DNA of 64,000 bases. Source: Minicystis rosea. Its GTDB lineage: Bacteria > Myxococcota_A > Polyangia > Polyangiales > Polyangiaceae. This document shows, one piece after another, positions 44,473 through 53,313 of the stretch. The stretch lies in contig CP016211.1 of NCBI GenBank assembly GCA_001931535.1, forward strand, positions 2,136,501 to 2,200,500, read 5' to 3'. The notes below the pieces were generated by a model. The model saw only the letters and a program-made list of their open reading frames with translations. It was not told the origin of the DNA and did not search any database. Positions within the stretch are counted from its first letter, which is position 1. Each line of letters begins with the position of its first letter. The translations under genes were made by a program, and so were the position numbers.

Positions 44473-46080
44473 ATGACCACCGAGAGGCCGCTCCCCGGTG
44501 AGGAAGCGCTCCCCGCGCCTTCGGCTCGCCCGCCACTGTCGACGCGATCACCGCTGTCGACGAGAGCACCGCTGTCGACGCGACCGACGCCGCTGTCGGG
44601 ACGATCGCTTCGCTACAGCGCCGCTCCGGCGCCGCCGCGCCATCCGCTCTTGATCCCGCTCGCGGCCGCGTACGCGATGGCGCTCTTCGCGTGGTCGTTC
44701 CTGCGGCACAAGCACTTCGGATCGGGGACCTTCGAGCTCGGCGCGTACCACTCGGTGCTGTGGAACGTGGCCCACCGCTTCACGCCTTGGAACAGCTTGG
44801 AGCGCGCACATCAGTGGTCGACGCACCTCGAGCCGGCGCTCGCGGTGCTGGCGCCGTTCTATCGGATCGCGCCGTCGCCCGTGTGGCTGTGGATGGCGGA
44901 GAGCCTCTGCGTCGCAGCGGCGGCGCTGCCGATCGACGCGATCGCGCGGCGGATCACGGGCGACGCCGTGATCGGTCTGCTCGCGGCGGCGGCGATGCTG
45001 CTGGGGCCGCAGCTCGTGCTCGGACAGCTCGCGGACTTCCACGTGCTCGCGCTGTGCGCGTTGCCGGTGGCGGTGATGGCGTGGGCCGTGGAGGTGGACT
45101 CGTCGCGCGGGCTCGCGCTGGGCGCGCTCTTCGCGATGCTGCTCCGCGAGCAGATGGGGATCCTCGTCGCGGCCGCGGCGTTGGCTTGGGTGGTGCGTCA
45201 GGGCAAGCGCCGCGCGCTGCCTGCGATCGCGCTCGGCATCGCGGCGCTGTCGGTGTCGGCGCTGGAGATCTTCGTGGTGATTCCGGCCTTCGGTGGAGGC
45301 GGGCAATCGTTCCACTACGTCGCCAATTATTCGTACCTCGGCGGGGCCGCGGGCGATGCGGCGCGATCGGGCGCAGCCAAGCCGGTCGGCGTGCTCTCGA
45401 CCCTCCTCGATCCGCGACGCGCGCGCTACGTCGCCGAGCTCTTGAGCGGGGCCGTGCCGCTCTGTCTGCTCGCGTTGCGCATGCCGCGCCGGGCCGCGTG
45501 GCCTTTGGTGCTGGGCGCGCCGCAGCTCGCCATTCAGCTCCTCAGCAGCTCGTGGCACAAGTGGAGCGTTCACTATCCGTACGGCATGCCGGTGGCGCCC
45601 GTCGTGGCGGTGACGGCGGTGCTCGCCTTGGCTTCGGTGCCCACCGACAAGTGGCGCAACGCGCGCAGGCTCGCGGCCACGGGATGGCTCGCGTTGATGG
45701 TCTTGCATCTCGCGGGCAAGCTCCCGTCGCCGTGGGGCCCGGGGCAGCCCATCGACGCGACCTTCCGTGGATCGCCGCGCGTGCTCGCGCTCTCCGAAGC
45801 GATCGCTCGGGTGCCGGCGGACGCATCCATCTCGGCGCAGGACGATGTCGTCCCGCACGTGGCCGCGCGCTCCGAGGTGCACCTCTGGCCTGATGGATCG
45901 TCGACGGACGAGTACATCCTGCTCGATCTCGACGGCACCGCGACCAACGTGCAGAACCCCTCGGCCTTGAGTGCCGCGGCGCGGACTCTGCGGGCCGACG
46001 CGCGCTTCGAGATCGTGGTCGATCGGGCCGGCGTGATCTTGGCGAAGCGCCGGCCCACGCACGCCGTGGTGTTCCCTTAG
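44473..46080 (+). CDS. DUF2079 multipass membrane protein
   Basis: 535 residues. After a cytoplasmic Pro/Ser/Thr-rich N-terminus with repeated PLSTR units (residues about 20-45) there are roughly ten membrane segments. The family signatures are HKHFGSGTFELGAYHSVLWN, HLEPALAVLAPFYRIAPSP and ADFHVLALCALPVAVM; the C-terminal soluble part (ISAQDDVVPHVAARSEVHLW) also fits. DUF2079 proteins are related in plan to membrane glycosyltransferases of the GT-C type and may use polyprenyl-linked sugars; function unproven. Start at ATG 44473, divergent from the MoxR gene. Confidence 0.85.
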   Translation: MTTERPLPGEEALPAPSARPPLSTRSPLSTRAPLSTRPTPLSGRSLRYSAAPAPPRHPLLIPLAAAYAMALFAWSFLRHKHFGSGTFELGAYHSVLWNVAHRFTPWNSLERAHQWSTHLEPALAVLAPFYRIAPSPVWLWMAESLCVAAAALPIDAIARRITGDAVIGLLAAAAMLLGPQLVLGQLADFHVLALCALPVAVMAWAVEVDSSRGLALGALFAMLLREQMGILVAAAALAWVVRQGKRRALPAIALGIAALSVSALEIFVVIPAFGGGGQSFHYVANYSYLGGAAGDAARSGAAKPVGVLSTLLDPRRARYVAELLSGAVPLCLLALRMPRRAAWPLVLGAPQLAIQLLSSSWHKWSVHYPYGMPVAPVVAVTAVLALASVPTDKWRNARRLAATGWLALMVLHLAGKLPSPWGPGQPIDATFRGSPRVLALSEAIARVPADASISAQDDVVPHVAARSEVHLWPDGSSTDEYILLDLDGTATNVQNPSALSAAARTLRADARFEIVVDRAGVILAKRRPTHAVVFP

Positions 46081-46223
46081 CGCCGCTGACAGGCATCCGG
46101 ATGCGTGCGCTCCCGAACGTCCGCGGTACGCATCGGAGCGGGAAATCGAGGCCGAGCGGCGCACGCGATCCCTGGCCCATCACGAGATACACCCTTGGGG
46201 GTGTCCAGCGTTACAATGCCCCC

Positions 46224-46982
46224 GTGAGCGTACGCGTCGAGAAAAACGGGCCGGTGACGACGGTGATCCTCGATCGCCGCGATGTGAAGAACGCCGTCGA
46301 TCGACGCACGGCCGAGGCGCTCGCCGAAGCGTTCCGTGCCTTCGATGCCGACGACGAGGCGCGCGTCGGCGTGCTCTTCGGCGATCATGGCACCTTCTGC
46401 GCGGGCGCCGATTTGAAGGCGATCGCGGCGGGTGATCCCAACCGCGTGGCACCCGACGGCGACGGTCCGCTCGGGCCCACGCGCATGCTGTTGAAGAAGC
46501 CCGTGATCGCGGCGATCGCCGGTCACGCGGTCGCGGGAGGCTTCGAGCTCGCCCTGTGGTGCGACCTGCGCGTGGTGGAGGAGAGCGCCGTCCTCGGCGT
46601 GTTCTGCCGCCGCTGGGGCGTCCCGTTGATCGACGGCGGCACGGTGCGCTTGCCGCGTTTGATCGGGCTCTCTCGCGCGCTCGATCTCATCCTCACGGGG
46701 CGGCCGGTCACCGCGGCGGAGGCCTTCACCATCGGCCTCGCCAACCGCGTCGTGAAGGACGGCGCGTCGCGCGCCGCGGCGGAGGCGCTGGCCCACGAGC
46801 TCAGCGCGCTCCCGCAGATCACCATGCGCGAAGATCGCCTCTCGGCGTACGAGCAATTCGGCATGTCGCTCGACGAGGCGATCGCCAACGAGCTGCAACA
46901 TGGCCTCGCGTCGATGGCGTCGAGCGTCGGGGAAGGCGCGCGTGCCTTCGCGGCGCGGCGCACGACGGGCGGCGGAGGATAG
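46224..46982 (+). CDS. Crotonase-family protein (enoyl-CoA hydratase-like)
   Basis: 252 residues from the GTG at 46224, chosen because the domain begins there (VRVEKNGPVTTVILDRRDVK); the upstream extension is unlike the family. The oxyanion-hole segments are FCAGADLKAIAAG and GHAVAGGFELALWCDLRV. The first catalytic Glu of hydratases is present (FELALW), but the second, normally in QPEILLG, is replaced: FCRRWGVPLIDGGTVRLPRL has Arg there. So it is a crotonase fold whose hydratase activity is uncertain. The next gene starts 4 bp downstream. Confidence 0.85.
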   Translation: MSVRVEKNGPVTTVILDRRDVKNAVDRRTAEALAEAFRAFDADDEARVGVLFGDHGTFCAGADLKAIAAGDPNRVAPDGDGPLGPTRMLLKKPVIAAIAGHAVAGGFELALWCDLRVVEESAVLGVFCRRWGVPLIDGGTVRLPRLIGLSRALDLILTGRPVTAAEAFTIGLANRVVKDGASRAAAEALAHELSALPQITMREDRLSAYEQFGMSLDEAIANELQHGLASMASSVGEGARAFAARRTTGGGG

Positions 46983-46986
46983 CGCG

Positions 46987-48162
46987 ATGCCGGGGGGGAG
47001 CGCGGTCGAGCCAAGAGGTCGACGAAGGCATCGGCGTGGGATCGCGCTCGCGGCCTCGCTGTCGCTCGTCTCCGCCGCCGGCTGCGCGCGCCCGCCTGCG
47101 GCGCCGACGTCGCCGCTCACGCCCAAAGCGCGCTTGATCGCCGACGCGCGCGCCGCCGGCATCCCCGCGGCCGATCCGCTCGAGCTCGACGCCGGCCTGC
47201 TCCGAGACGTGACGCGCGTCATCCCCGATCGTGACTCGGCGCCGCTGCGCCTCCGCCAGCTGCTCTCGTACCTCAACGATCGCGGCTACGTGAGCTTCCA
47301 GTATCTGCCCGGTCGATCGCTCACCGCCAACGACGCCGCGCACGAGCGTCGCGGCGATTGCATGGCCTACGCGCACCTCTTCACCGCGCTGGCGCGGCGC
47401 CTCGGCGTGGAGACGCACTTCGTCCACGTGACCGAGGTGCGGAGCTACTACGAGCACGGCGGCTGGTTCTTCGTGTCGTCGCACGTCGCGGTCGGCTACG
47501 GGCAAGGCCCGAACACCATCGTGCTCGATCTCAGCGGCGAGGTGACCAACTGGAAGCTCGCGTACTACGAGCCCATCGACGACAGCGCCGCGCTCGCGCT
47601 CTTCTACAACAACGTCGCCGTCGACGCGATGACGGCCGGCCGCTACCAGGAGGCCGAGCGCATCTTCCGCTTCTTCCTCGCGCGCGAGCCGGGCGTGGTC
47701 GAGCTCTACAACAACCTCGGCGTGCTCTTGAACCGCCGCCGCCGGCCCGCGGAGGCGCTCGCCATTCTCAACGACGGCATCCGCCGCTTTCCGCGCTACG
47801 AGCCGCTCTTCACCAACGCGCTCCGCGCCGCGCGCGATCTCGACCGGCCCGATCTCGCCGCGTGGTACGAGACGCGCGGGCAGGAGATCTCGCGCGACGA
47901 TCCCTACTTCCTCTTCGCGCGTGCCCTCTCGTTCTACGAGCGCGAGAAGTTCACGCTCGCCGCCAGCACCTTCGCGCGCGCCGCCGACGCCAAACCGGAC
48001 AGCCCCGTGATCCTCGCGTGGCTCGCGCGCTCCTATCTCTCGGCCGGCCGGCGGCGTGAAGGCATCGAAGCGTTCTCGCGGGCACGGCGCGTCGCGCCCG
48101 GGGCGCGGATCCTCGAAGAGCTGATCGAGAAGTACCCCGAGCTGTCCGCGCCGGCGCCGTGA
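46987..48162 (+). CDS. Lipoprotein with transglutaminase-like and TPR domains
   Basis: 391 residues from the ATG at 46987. A basic N-terminus precedes a lipoprotein-like signal (ALAASLSLVSAAGCARP). A transglutaminase-like core follows: ERRGDCMAYAHLFTALARRL (Cys), GGWFFVSSHVAVGYG (His), and TIVLDLSGEV (Asp), about residues 120-190. Then TPR units run to the end (ALFYNNVAVDAMTAGRYQEA, GVVELYNNLGVLLNRRRRPA). Such proteins are probable periplasmic proteases or scaffold proteins. It lies 4 bp after the crotonase stop, so likely co-transcribed though functionally distinct. Confidence 0.8.
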   Translation: MPGGSAVEPRGRRRHRRGIALAASLSLVSAAGCARPPAAPTSPLTPKARLIADARAAGIPAADPLELDAGLLRDVTRVIPDRDSAPLRLRQLLSYLNDRGYVSFQYLPGRSLTANDAAHERRGDCMAYAHLFTALARRLGVETHFVHVTEVRSYYEHGGWFFVSSHVAVGYGQGPNTIVLDLSGEVTNWKLAYYEPIDDSAALALFYNNVAVDAMTAGRYQEAERIFRFFLAREPGVVELYNNLGVLLNRRRRPAEALAILNDGIRRFPRYEPLFTNALRAARDLDRPDLAAWYETRGQEISRDDPYFLFARALSFYEREKFTLAASTFARAADAKPDSPVILAWLARSYLSAGRRREGIEAFSRARRVAPGARILEELIEKYPELSAPAP

Positions 48163-48175
48163 GCGGTGCGTCGCT

Positions 48176-48781
48176 TCAGCGCTGCTTGAAGCCGTCCATG
48201 AGGAGCTGCAAGAAATGCTGCCGGCGGGCGCTGAGCATCTCGGACTGATCGACGAGCGAGCTGACGGCGGTCACCATCGCGAACAGGTCGAGGCCGTCGA
48301 CGTCCGCGCGGATGAGACCTTCGCGTTGCGCGCGGGAGAGCAGCCGGCCCCCGCGCTTGCGCATGGCCGCGCATGACGCGTGGAGGGACGAGCTCTCGTC
48401 GCTCAACGTCGCGATCATCGCCGACGAGAGACCTCGGTAGGTGGCCGCGCCGGCGGCGAGCTCGCCGATCCACGTGACGAGCGCCTCGTACGGATCGGCC
48501 GCGTGCTCGAGGGCCCGCGCGCTCTCGGCCAGGGCGTCGAAGCGCGCCCGGAGGAGCGCTTCGAGCAGCGCATCGCGTGTCGGGAAGTGGCGATACAGCG
48601 TCCCGAGGCCGACGCCGGCGCGCCGGGCCACGTCGCGCAGCGATGCCTCGGTGCCTTGCTCGGCGACGACCTCGCGCGCGATCGCGAGGAGGTGATCGTA
48701 GTTTCGCTGCGCGTCGGCGCGCGTCGGACGCTCGGGTTTTGCTGCTTCGGATTGCTTCTTGGCCTTCATCGACGAGCCCAT
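48176..48781 (-). CDS. TetR-family transcriptional regulator
   Basis: 201 residues from the ATG at 48781. The helix-turn-helix is textbook: LLAIAREVVAEQGTEASLRD, VARRAGVGLGTLYRHFPTRD and ALLEALLRARFDALAE. The C-terminal half is the ligand-binding/dimerisation region (LDLFAMVTAVSSLVDQSEML). It is divergent from the quinone oxidoreductase at 48903, and the space between holds two palindromes over a promoter, so it probably represses that gene and is relieved by a small molecule, perhaps an electrophile or quinone. Confidence 0.9.
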   Translation of the reverse strand: MGSSMKAKKQSEAAKPERPTRADAQRNYDHLLAIAREVVAEQGTEASLRDVARRAGVGLGTLYRHFPTRDALLEALLRARFDALAESARALEHAADPYEALVTWIGELAAGAATYRGLSSAMIATLSDESSSLHASCAAMRKRGGRLLSRAQREGLIRADVDGLDLFAMVTAVSSLVDQSEMLSARRQHFLQLLMDGFKQR

Positions 48782-48784
48782 TGC

Positions 48785-48828
48785 TTGACAAGCGGAGCAG
48801 TGTTCCGCATTAACGGAGCACCGCTCCG
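48785..48828 (+). promoter_or_regulatory. Sigma70-type promoter with two overlapping palindromic operators
   Basis: TTGACA at 48785-48790, a 17-bp spacer, then CATTAA at 48808-48813. Within the spacer lies GCGGAGCAGTGTTCCGC (48792-48808) and after the -10 lies CGGAGCACCGCTCCG (48814-48828); both are inverted repeats that share the GGAGCA...CC theme. The orientation drives the oxidoreductase gene at 48903, and binding by the adjacent TetR regulator would block it. The second operator would also cover the divergent tetR promoter. Confidence 0.75.
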
Positions 48829-48902
48829 GATCGTAGGGCGATACGGAGCTTTCGTCCACAAACGCGGGCCAATGGGCTCGTGTATCCAGCGGAGGAGGGA
48901 TC

Positions 48903-49934
48903 ATGTCTCGAACGATGAAGGCGGTGCGCGTGCACGCGCACGGCGGCCCCGAGGTGCTCGTTCACGAAGAGGTCGCGCGGCCCGAGCCGGGGCCGGGCGA
49001 CGTGCTCATTCGCGTTCACGCGGCCTGCTTGAACCCACCCGACTGGTACGCGCGCAGTGGGTTCTCGAACATCCCGGAGGCGCTGCGACCCGCGATCGCG
49101 CTGCCCTTCACGCCCGGCTCCGACGTGTCCGGCGTCGTCGAGGCGCTCGGCGAAGGCGTCACCGATTGGCGCGTCGGCGACGAGGTGTTCGGGCTCGTGC
49201 GCTTCCCGGATCTGAACAACGGGGGCAGGGGATACGCGGAGTACACCACGTCCCCCGCGGCGCACCTCGCGCGGAAGCCGGCCGGCATCGATCACGTGCA
49301 CGCGGCCGCCGTGCCGATGGCCGGCTTGACCGCGTGGCAGTACCTCTTCGTGCTGGGCCACGAAATGAAGGAGCCGCAGGGCTTCGCGAGCCTCCTTCAG
49401 AAGCAGCCCTGGATCCCGGCGCCGCTCGGCCCGGGTCGCGTCGCGCTCGTGAACGGCGCGGCCGGCGGCGTGGGTCACTTCGCGGCGCAGCTCGCGAAGT
49501 CGACGGGCGCGCGGGTCATCGGCGTGGCCTCGGGCCGTCACGAAGGCTTCCTGCGCGAGCTCGGCGTCGACGAGGTCATCGATTACACGAAGACCGCCGC
49601 GGAGGAGGTCGTGCGCGACGTCGATCTCGTGATCGACACCGTGGGTGGACCGGACGGCCATCGCTTCCTTCGGACCGTGAAGCGCGGCGGCATGATCTGC
49701 CCGGTGTTCCTGGGCGAATATCACCGCGATCGCGCTGCCGATCTCGGGATCAGGGTGCAGAGCGGCCAGGTGTGGTCCGACGGCAGACACATGACGGAGC
49801 TCGCGCGCCGCCTCGAGGCCGGCACGCTCCGGGTGGGCATCGACAGTGTGTTCCCGCTCGCCGAGGCGTCGAAAGCGCACGTGCGCGCCGAGCGCGGCCA
49901 CATCCAGGGCAAGATCGTGCTCACCGTCGATTGA
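48903..49934 (+). CDS. NADPH:quinone oxidoreductase-like medium-chain dehydrogenase
   Basis: 343 residues. Zinc-less MDR/quinone oxidoreductase: MKAVRVHAHGGPEVLVHEEV start, GSDVSGVVEALGEGVTDWRVG, then the NADPH-binding GAAGGVGHFAAQLAKSTGAR and DTVGGPDGHRFLRTVKRGG. The catalytic-zinc ligands of alcohol dehydrogenases are absent. It should reduce quinones or other electrophilic carbonyls with NADPH. Placed directly after a TetR operator-promoter, so it is probably a substrate-induced detoxification gene. Start has AGGAGGGATC upstream. Confidence 0.9.
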   Translation: MSRTMKAVRVHAHGGPEVLVHEEVARPEPGPGDVLIRVHAACLNPPDWYARSGFSNIPEALRPAIALPFTPGSDVSGVVEALGEGVTDWRVGDEVFGLVRFPDLNNGGRGYAEYTTSPAAHLARKPAGIDHVHAAAVPMAGLTAWQYLFVLGHEMKEPQGFASLLQKQPWIPAPLGPGRVALVNGAAGGVGHFAAQLAKSTGARVIGVASGRHEGFLRELGVDEVIDYTKTAAEEVVRDVDLVIDTVGGPDGHRFLRTVKRGGMICPVFLGEYHRDRAADLGIRVQSGQVWSDGRHMTELARRLEAGTLRVGIDSVFPLAEASKAHVRAERGHIQGKIVLTVD

Positions 49935-50029
49935 CGCGGTTCGTTCGCTCGTGCGCGCCGTCGCGCGACGGCGGATGAACGAGCGCTGCCTTGCGTCCAT
50001 GCGGCGCTGGGAACGGAGGGGTGGCGCGC

Positions 50030-50088
50030 GATCAAAGGCCGGCTCGTCCGGCCTGGGGTTTGGGGCCGCTTGCGGCCCCATCGTGATC
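50030..50088. repeat. Dispersed double-hairpin repeat, copy B (complete)
   Basis: 59 bp: GATCAAA, GGCCGG-CTCGT-CCGGCC, TGGGGTTT, GGGGCCGC-TTGC-GGCCCC, ATCGTGATC. GATC stands at both ends. Apart from its ends it is identical to copy A. It sits in the gap between the oxidoreductase and urate hydroxylase genes, on the same strand as copy A. Confidence 0.85.
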
Positions 50089-50192
50089 ACCACGTCCACC
50101 GGCCCGGCGTGCTCGTCATGCGGGCTCTGCCGGCGATCGCGAGCGTCGGCGTGGACGCGACGGGCGGCTTTGCGTATTTGTCTGCGATCCGC

Positions 50193-51734
50193 ATGGAAGC
50201 CCTGCTCCAGGAGTGGCTCAACGTCGTCGTTCGCCTCGTCCACGTGATCGCCGCGATCATGTGGATCGGCGACTCGTTCCTCTTCATGTTCCTCGACAAG
50301 AGCCTCGTCCCGCCGACGAAGCCGCGCGAGGGCGACGTCATGGGCGAGATGTGGATGACCCACGGCGGCGGCTTCTACGAGCTCGTGAAGCGGCGCTCGC
50401 TCACCAAGGAGCAGATGCCGGCCACGCTCCACTGGTTCAAGTGGGAGTCGTACACGACGTGGATGAGCGGCTTCACCCTGCTCATCGTCGTCTATTACAT
50501 GACGGGCGGCGCGTTCCTCATCGATCCGCACGTGTCCGCCATCAAGCCCGCGTACGCGATCCACTTGAGCCTGCTCGTCATCGTGGGCGGCTTCATCGTG
50601 TACGACGTGCTCTGCCGCCTGTTCGTGCGCCAGACCGTGCTGCTGGCCTCGCTCTGCTTCGCCTTCGTGGTGGGCATGGGCTACGTGCTCACGCACCTCT
50701 TCAGCGCCCGCGCGGCGTTCATCCACGTGGGCGCGCTCATGGCCACGTGCATGTCGGGGAACGTCTTCTTCCACATCATCCCCGGCCAGAAGCGGATGCT
50801 CGCGGACACGCTCGAAGGCCGGCCCGTCGACACCACGTTCGGCGTGAAGGCGAAGACGCGATCGACGCACAACCACTACATCACGCTGCCCGTGATCTTG
50901 ATGATGGTCTCGAACCATTTCCCGAGCCTCTACGGGCATCGGCACGCGTGGGTGATCCTGGCGCTGCTCTTCGTGTTCGGCGCGGGGCTGAAGCTGTTCA
51001 TGAACGAGAAGCAAAAGACGCCGAAGCTCGCGCTCGTGGCCACGGTGGGGGCGCTCGCGGGCATCGTCTTCATGACGGCGCCGCGCGCGGACGCCGCGCC
51101 CTCGGCCGAGCTCGCCGAAGGGCCGCAGGTGCCCTTTGCGCGCGTGTGGCAGATCGCGCAGACGCGCTGCGTGACGTGTCACGCGGAGAAGCCGCTCAAC
51201 GGTGCCTTCCCTGCGGCGCCGGCGGGGGTCGCGCTCGACACGCCGGAGGCCCTTCATCGCTACGCGAAGCGCATCTACGTGCGCGCGGTGCACACGCAGA
51301 CCATGCCGCAGTCGAACATGACCGCGATGACCGACGACGAGCGCCGCGATCTGGGGCGCTGGATCGCGCAGGGCGCCGTGGTCGGGCCCACCGATGGTCC
51401 GACCACGCCGCAGCCGGTTGAGAGCGCGGTGCCGGTGGCCTCGGGCGAGGCCGCCAAGCGCGCGCGCAACATCTACAACGATCGCTGTGTGATCTGTCAC
51501 GGCGCGGGCGGCGCCGGCGACGGGCCGACCGCGGGCGGCCTCACGCCCAAGCCGCGCAACTTCACCGACGCCGCATGGCACGCCGGGAAGACGGACGACG
51601 CCATCGGCAAGGCCATCGTCGGCGGCGGCGGGGCCGTGGGCTTGAGCCCGCTCATGCCGCCCAACCCGGACCTCGCGCAGAAGCCCGAGGTGCTCGGGGA
51701 GCTGGTCAAAGTAGTGCGCAGCTTCAAGCACTGA
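50193..51734 (+). CDS. puuD: PuuD-type urate hydroxylase with C-terminal cytochrome c domains
   Basis: 513 residues from the ATG at 50193 (an ATG at 50118 is an alternative). The N-terminal membrane domain has about seven to eight segments and matches the urate oxidase N-terminal (PuuD) family: RLVHVIAAIMWIGDSFLFMF, HWFKWESYTTWMSGFTLLIV and GNVFFHIIPGQKRML. PuuD oxidises urate with electrons going to a c-type cytochrome instead of making peroxide. The soluble end has two CxxCH sites (CVTCH and CVICH), one more than the single haem usual for PuuD, and the second is in a typical class I cytochrome c (GAGGAGDGP). No other purine-catabolism gene is adjacent. Confidence 0.82.
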   Translation: MEALLQEWLNVVVRLVHVIAAIMWIGDSFLFMFLDKSLVPPTKPREGDVMGEMWMTHGGGFYELVKRRSLTKEQMPATLHWFKWESYTTWMSGFTLLIVVYYMTGGAFLIDPHVSAIKPAYAIHLSLLVIVGGFIVYDVLCRLFVRQTVLLASLCFAFVVGMGYVLTHLFSARAAFIHVGALMATCMSGNVFFHIIPGQKRMLADTLEGRPVDTTFGVKAKTRSTHNHYITLPVILMMVSNHFPSLYGHRHAWVILALLFVFGAGLKLFMNEKQKTPKLALVATVGALAGIVFMTAPRADAAPSAELAEGPQVPFARVWQIAQTRCVTCHAEKPLNGAFPAAPAGVALDTPEALHRYAKRIYVRAVHTQTMPQSNMTAMTDDERRDLGRWIAQGAVVGPTDGPTTPQPVESAVPVASGEAAKRARNIYNDRCVICHGAGGAGDGPTAGGLTPKPRNFTDAAWHAGKTDDAIGKAIVGGGGAVGLSPLMPPNPDLAQKPEVLGELVKVVRSFKH

Positions 51735-51775
51735 TCGCCGTCGCGGCAGGCGCTCCCGCGCGTCGTGGATCTGAT

Positions 51776-51790
51776 ACCTAGTATCTAGGT
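51776..51790. promoter_or_regulatory. Perfect palindrome immediately upstream of the MscS-like channel gene
   Basis: ACCTAG-TAT-CTAGGT, 6-bp arms with a 3-base centre, ending 2 bp before the ATG at 51793 and AT-rich for this genome. At this position a bound protein would block initiation, or the hairpin would hide the ribosome-binding site. The palindrome also lies 40 bp after the PuuD stop. Confidence 0.55.
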
Positions 51791-51792
51791 TC

Positions 51793-53313
51793 ATGGACGC
51801 TTTCCGCGCGCACCTCGGCACCGACCTCGTCCGCGCCGAGATCGTCGCCATCCTCGTCGCGGCCGCGCTCGCGGTCGTGGTGCGCATGGCGCTCGGGTCC
51901 GCGGGCATTCGCCTCTCGCGACAGCCTCTGGCGTGGCTCGCGGCGCATGTCGCGACGTTCATGATCTATCAGCTCGTGCCGTCGTTCGAAGGAGCGCGGC
52001 GCCTGCTCGGGCCGGTTGCGCTGCTCCTGCTCCTGCTCTCGGTGGGGCGGAGCGCGGTGCTGCTCGTCGTCGACTTTCTCGTCGGCCGCCGCTTCGGCCG
52101 GCCGTTGCCGCAGATCTTCCGCGACATCATCCAAGGCGTCGTCTACGCCACCATCGCGCTCGCGACGTTGAACGCGGCGGGCGTCGAGCCGGGATCGCTG
52201 CTCACCACCTCGGCGCTGCTCACCGCGGTCGTCGGTCTCTCGCTGCAGGAGACGCTGGGCAACCTCTTCGCCGGCCTCGCCATCCAGATGCAGCGGCCCT
52301 TCGAGGTCGGCGACTGGATCCAATTCGACGGCGAGCCGCGCAACATCGGTCGCATCATCGAGATCAACTGGCGCGCGACGACGGTGCTCACGAGCGACGA
52401 GATCGAGGTCATCGTCCCCAACGCCTCGCTTGCGAAAGCGCCCATCCGCAACTTCACGCGCCCGACCGCGGCCGCGCGCCGCTCCGTCTACGTCTCCGCG
52501 CCTTACGACATCCCGCCGGCGGACGTGCAGCGCATCATCTTGGCCGCGACGGTGGGCGCGCCGGGCGTGCTCGCGGACCCACCGCCTTCGGTGATCACGA
52601 ACCAGTTCGGCGAATACGGCATCGAGTACTGGGTGCGTTTTTTCACCGATCAGTTCCATGCCCGCGAGGCCGTCGACGGGGCGGTGCGCGATCGCATTTG
52701 GTACGCGCTCCGCCGCGCGCGCGTCGAGATTCCGTATCCGCACCGCACGCTCGAGGTGCACCAAATCACCGAGGAGACGAGCGCGCGGGCCCGCGAAAAG
52801 GAGCTCGCGGAGCGTGAGGCCGCGATCCGCTGCGTGGACATGCTCCGCGTGCTCGCGCCCGCCGAGCAGCGCGCCCTCGCGGAGATGAGCGAGCAGCGCC
52901 TCTACGCCGCGGGCGAAGTGATCGTGCGCCAAGGCGACGTCTCGAGCGAGCTGTTCGTCATCGAGCGCGGCGAGGTCGTGGTGGCCGTGAACCGCGGCGG
53001 CAACGACGTGGTGATCGCGAGGCTCGGCGAGGGGAAATTCTTCGGCGAGATGGCGCTCGTCACCGGCGATCGCCGCACCGCCACCGTGCGCGCGGCGACC
53101 TCCTGCCAGCTGCTCGAAGTGAGCCGCGACGCGCTCCGCACCGTGCTCTCGCGCTCGCCCGATCTGGCAGAGCGCGTCAGCTCCGTGCTCACCGAGCGTC
53201 AAGCGCAGCTCGACGAGCACCTCGCCACCGAGATCGACGGCATGGACGAGGCCCGCATGACCCAGAGCCAACAACAACTGCTCGTCAAGATTCGGCGCTT
53301 CTTCACGCTCTGA
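51793..53313 (+). CDS. MscS-family channel with C-terminal cyclic-nucleotide-binding domain
   Basis: 506 residues. Three or four N-terminal membrane helices precede the MscS pore/beta domain: TTSALLTAVVGLSLQETLGN, LFAGLAIQMQRPFEVGDWIQ, GRIIEINWRATTVLTSDEIE and VIVPNASLAKAPIRNFTRP are signature stretches. After a charged helical linker, residues about 365-480 are a cyclic nucleotide-binding domain (YAAGEVIVRQGDVSSELFVI, GEGKFFGEMALVTGDRRTAT with the phosphate-binding Arg). Such channels open with osmotic stress and may be tuned by cAMP/cGMP. The C-terminus is Gln-rich. Complete. Confidence 0.9.
   Translation: MDAFRAHLGTDLVRAEIVAILVAAALAVVVRMALGSAGIRLSRQPLAWLAAHVATFMIYQLVPSFEGARRLLGPVALLLLLLSVGRSAVLLVVDFLVGRRFGRPLPQIFRDIIQGVVYATIALATLNAAGVEPGSLLTTSALLTAVVGLSLQETLGNLFAGLAIQMQRPFEVGDWIQFDGEPRNIGRIIEINWRATTVLTSDEIEVIVPNASLAKAPIRNFTRPTAAARRSVYVSAPYDIPPADVQRIILAATVGAPGVLADPPPSVITNQFGEYGIEYWVRFFTDQFHAREAVDGAVRDRIWYALRRARVEIPYPHRTLEVHQITEETSARAREKELAEREAAIRCVDMLRVLAPAEQRALAEMSEQRLYAAGEVIVRQGDVSSELFVIERGEVVVAVNRGGNDVVIARLGEGKFFGEMALVTGDRRTATVRAATSCQLLEVSRDALRTVLSRSPDLAERVSSVLTERQAQLDEHLATEIDGMDEARMTQSQQQLLVKIRRFFTL

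Noticed and set aside
44548..46164. A 538-codon open frame on the minus strand
   Set aside because: Antisense to the DUF2079 gene; no membrane segments or motifs of its own.
48810..51962. A 1050-codon open frame on the minus strand
   Set aside because: Antisense to the quinone oxidoreductase and PuuD genes; Arg/His-rich, no motif, an effect of high GC on stop-codon frequency.
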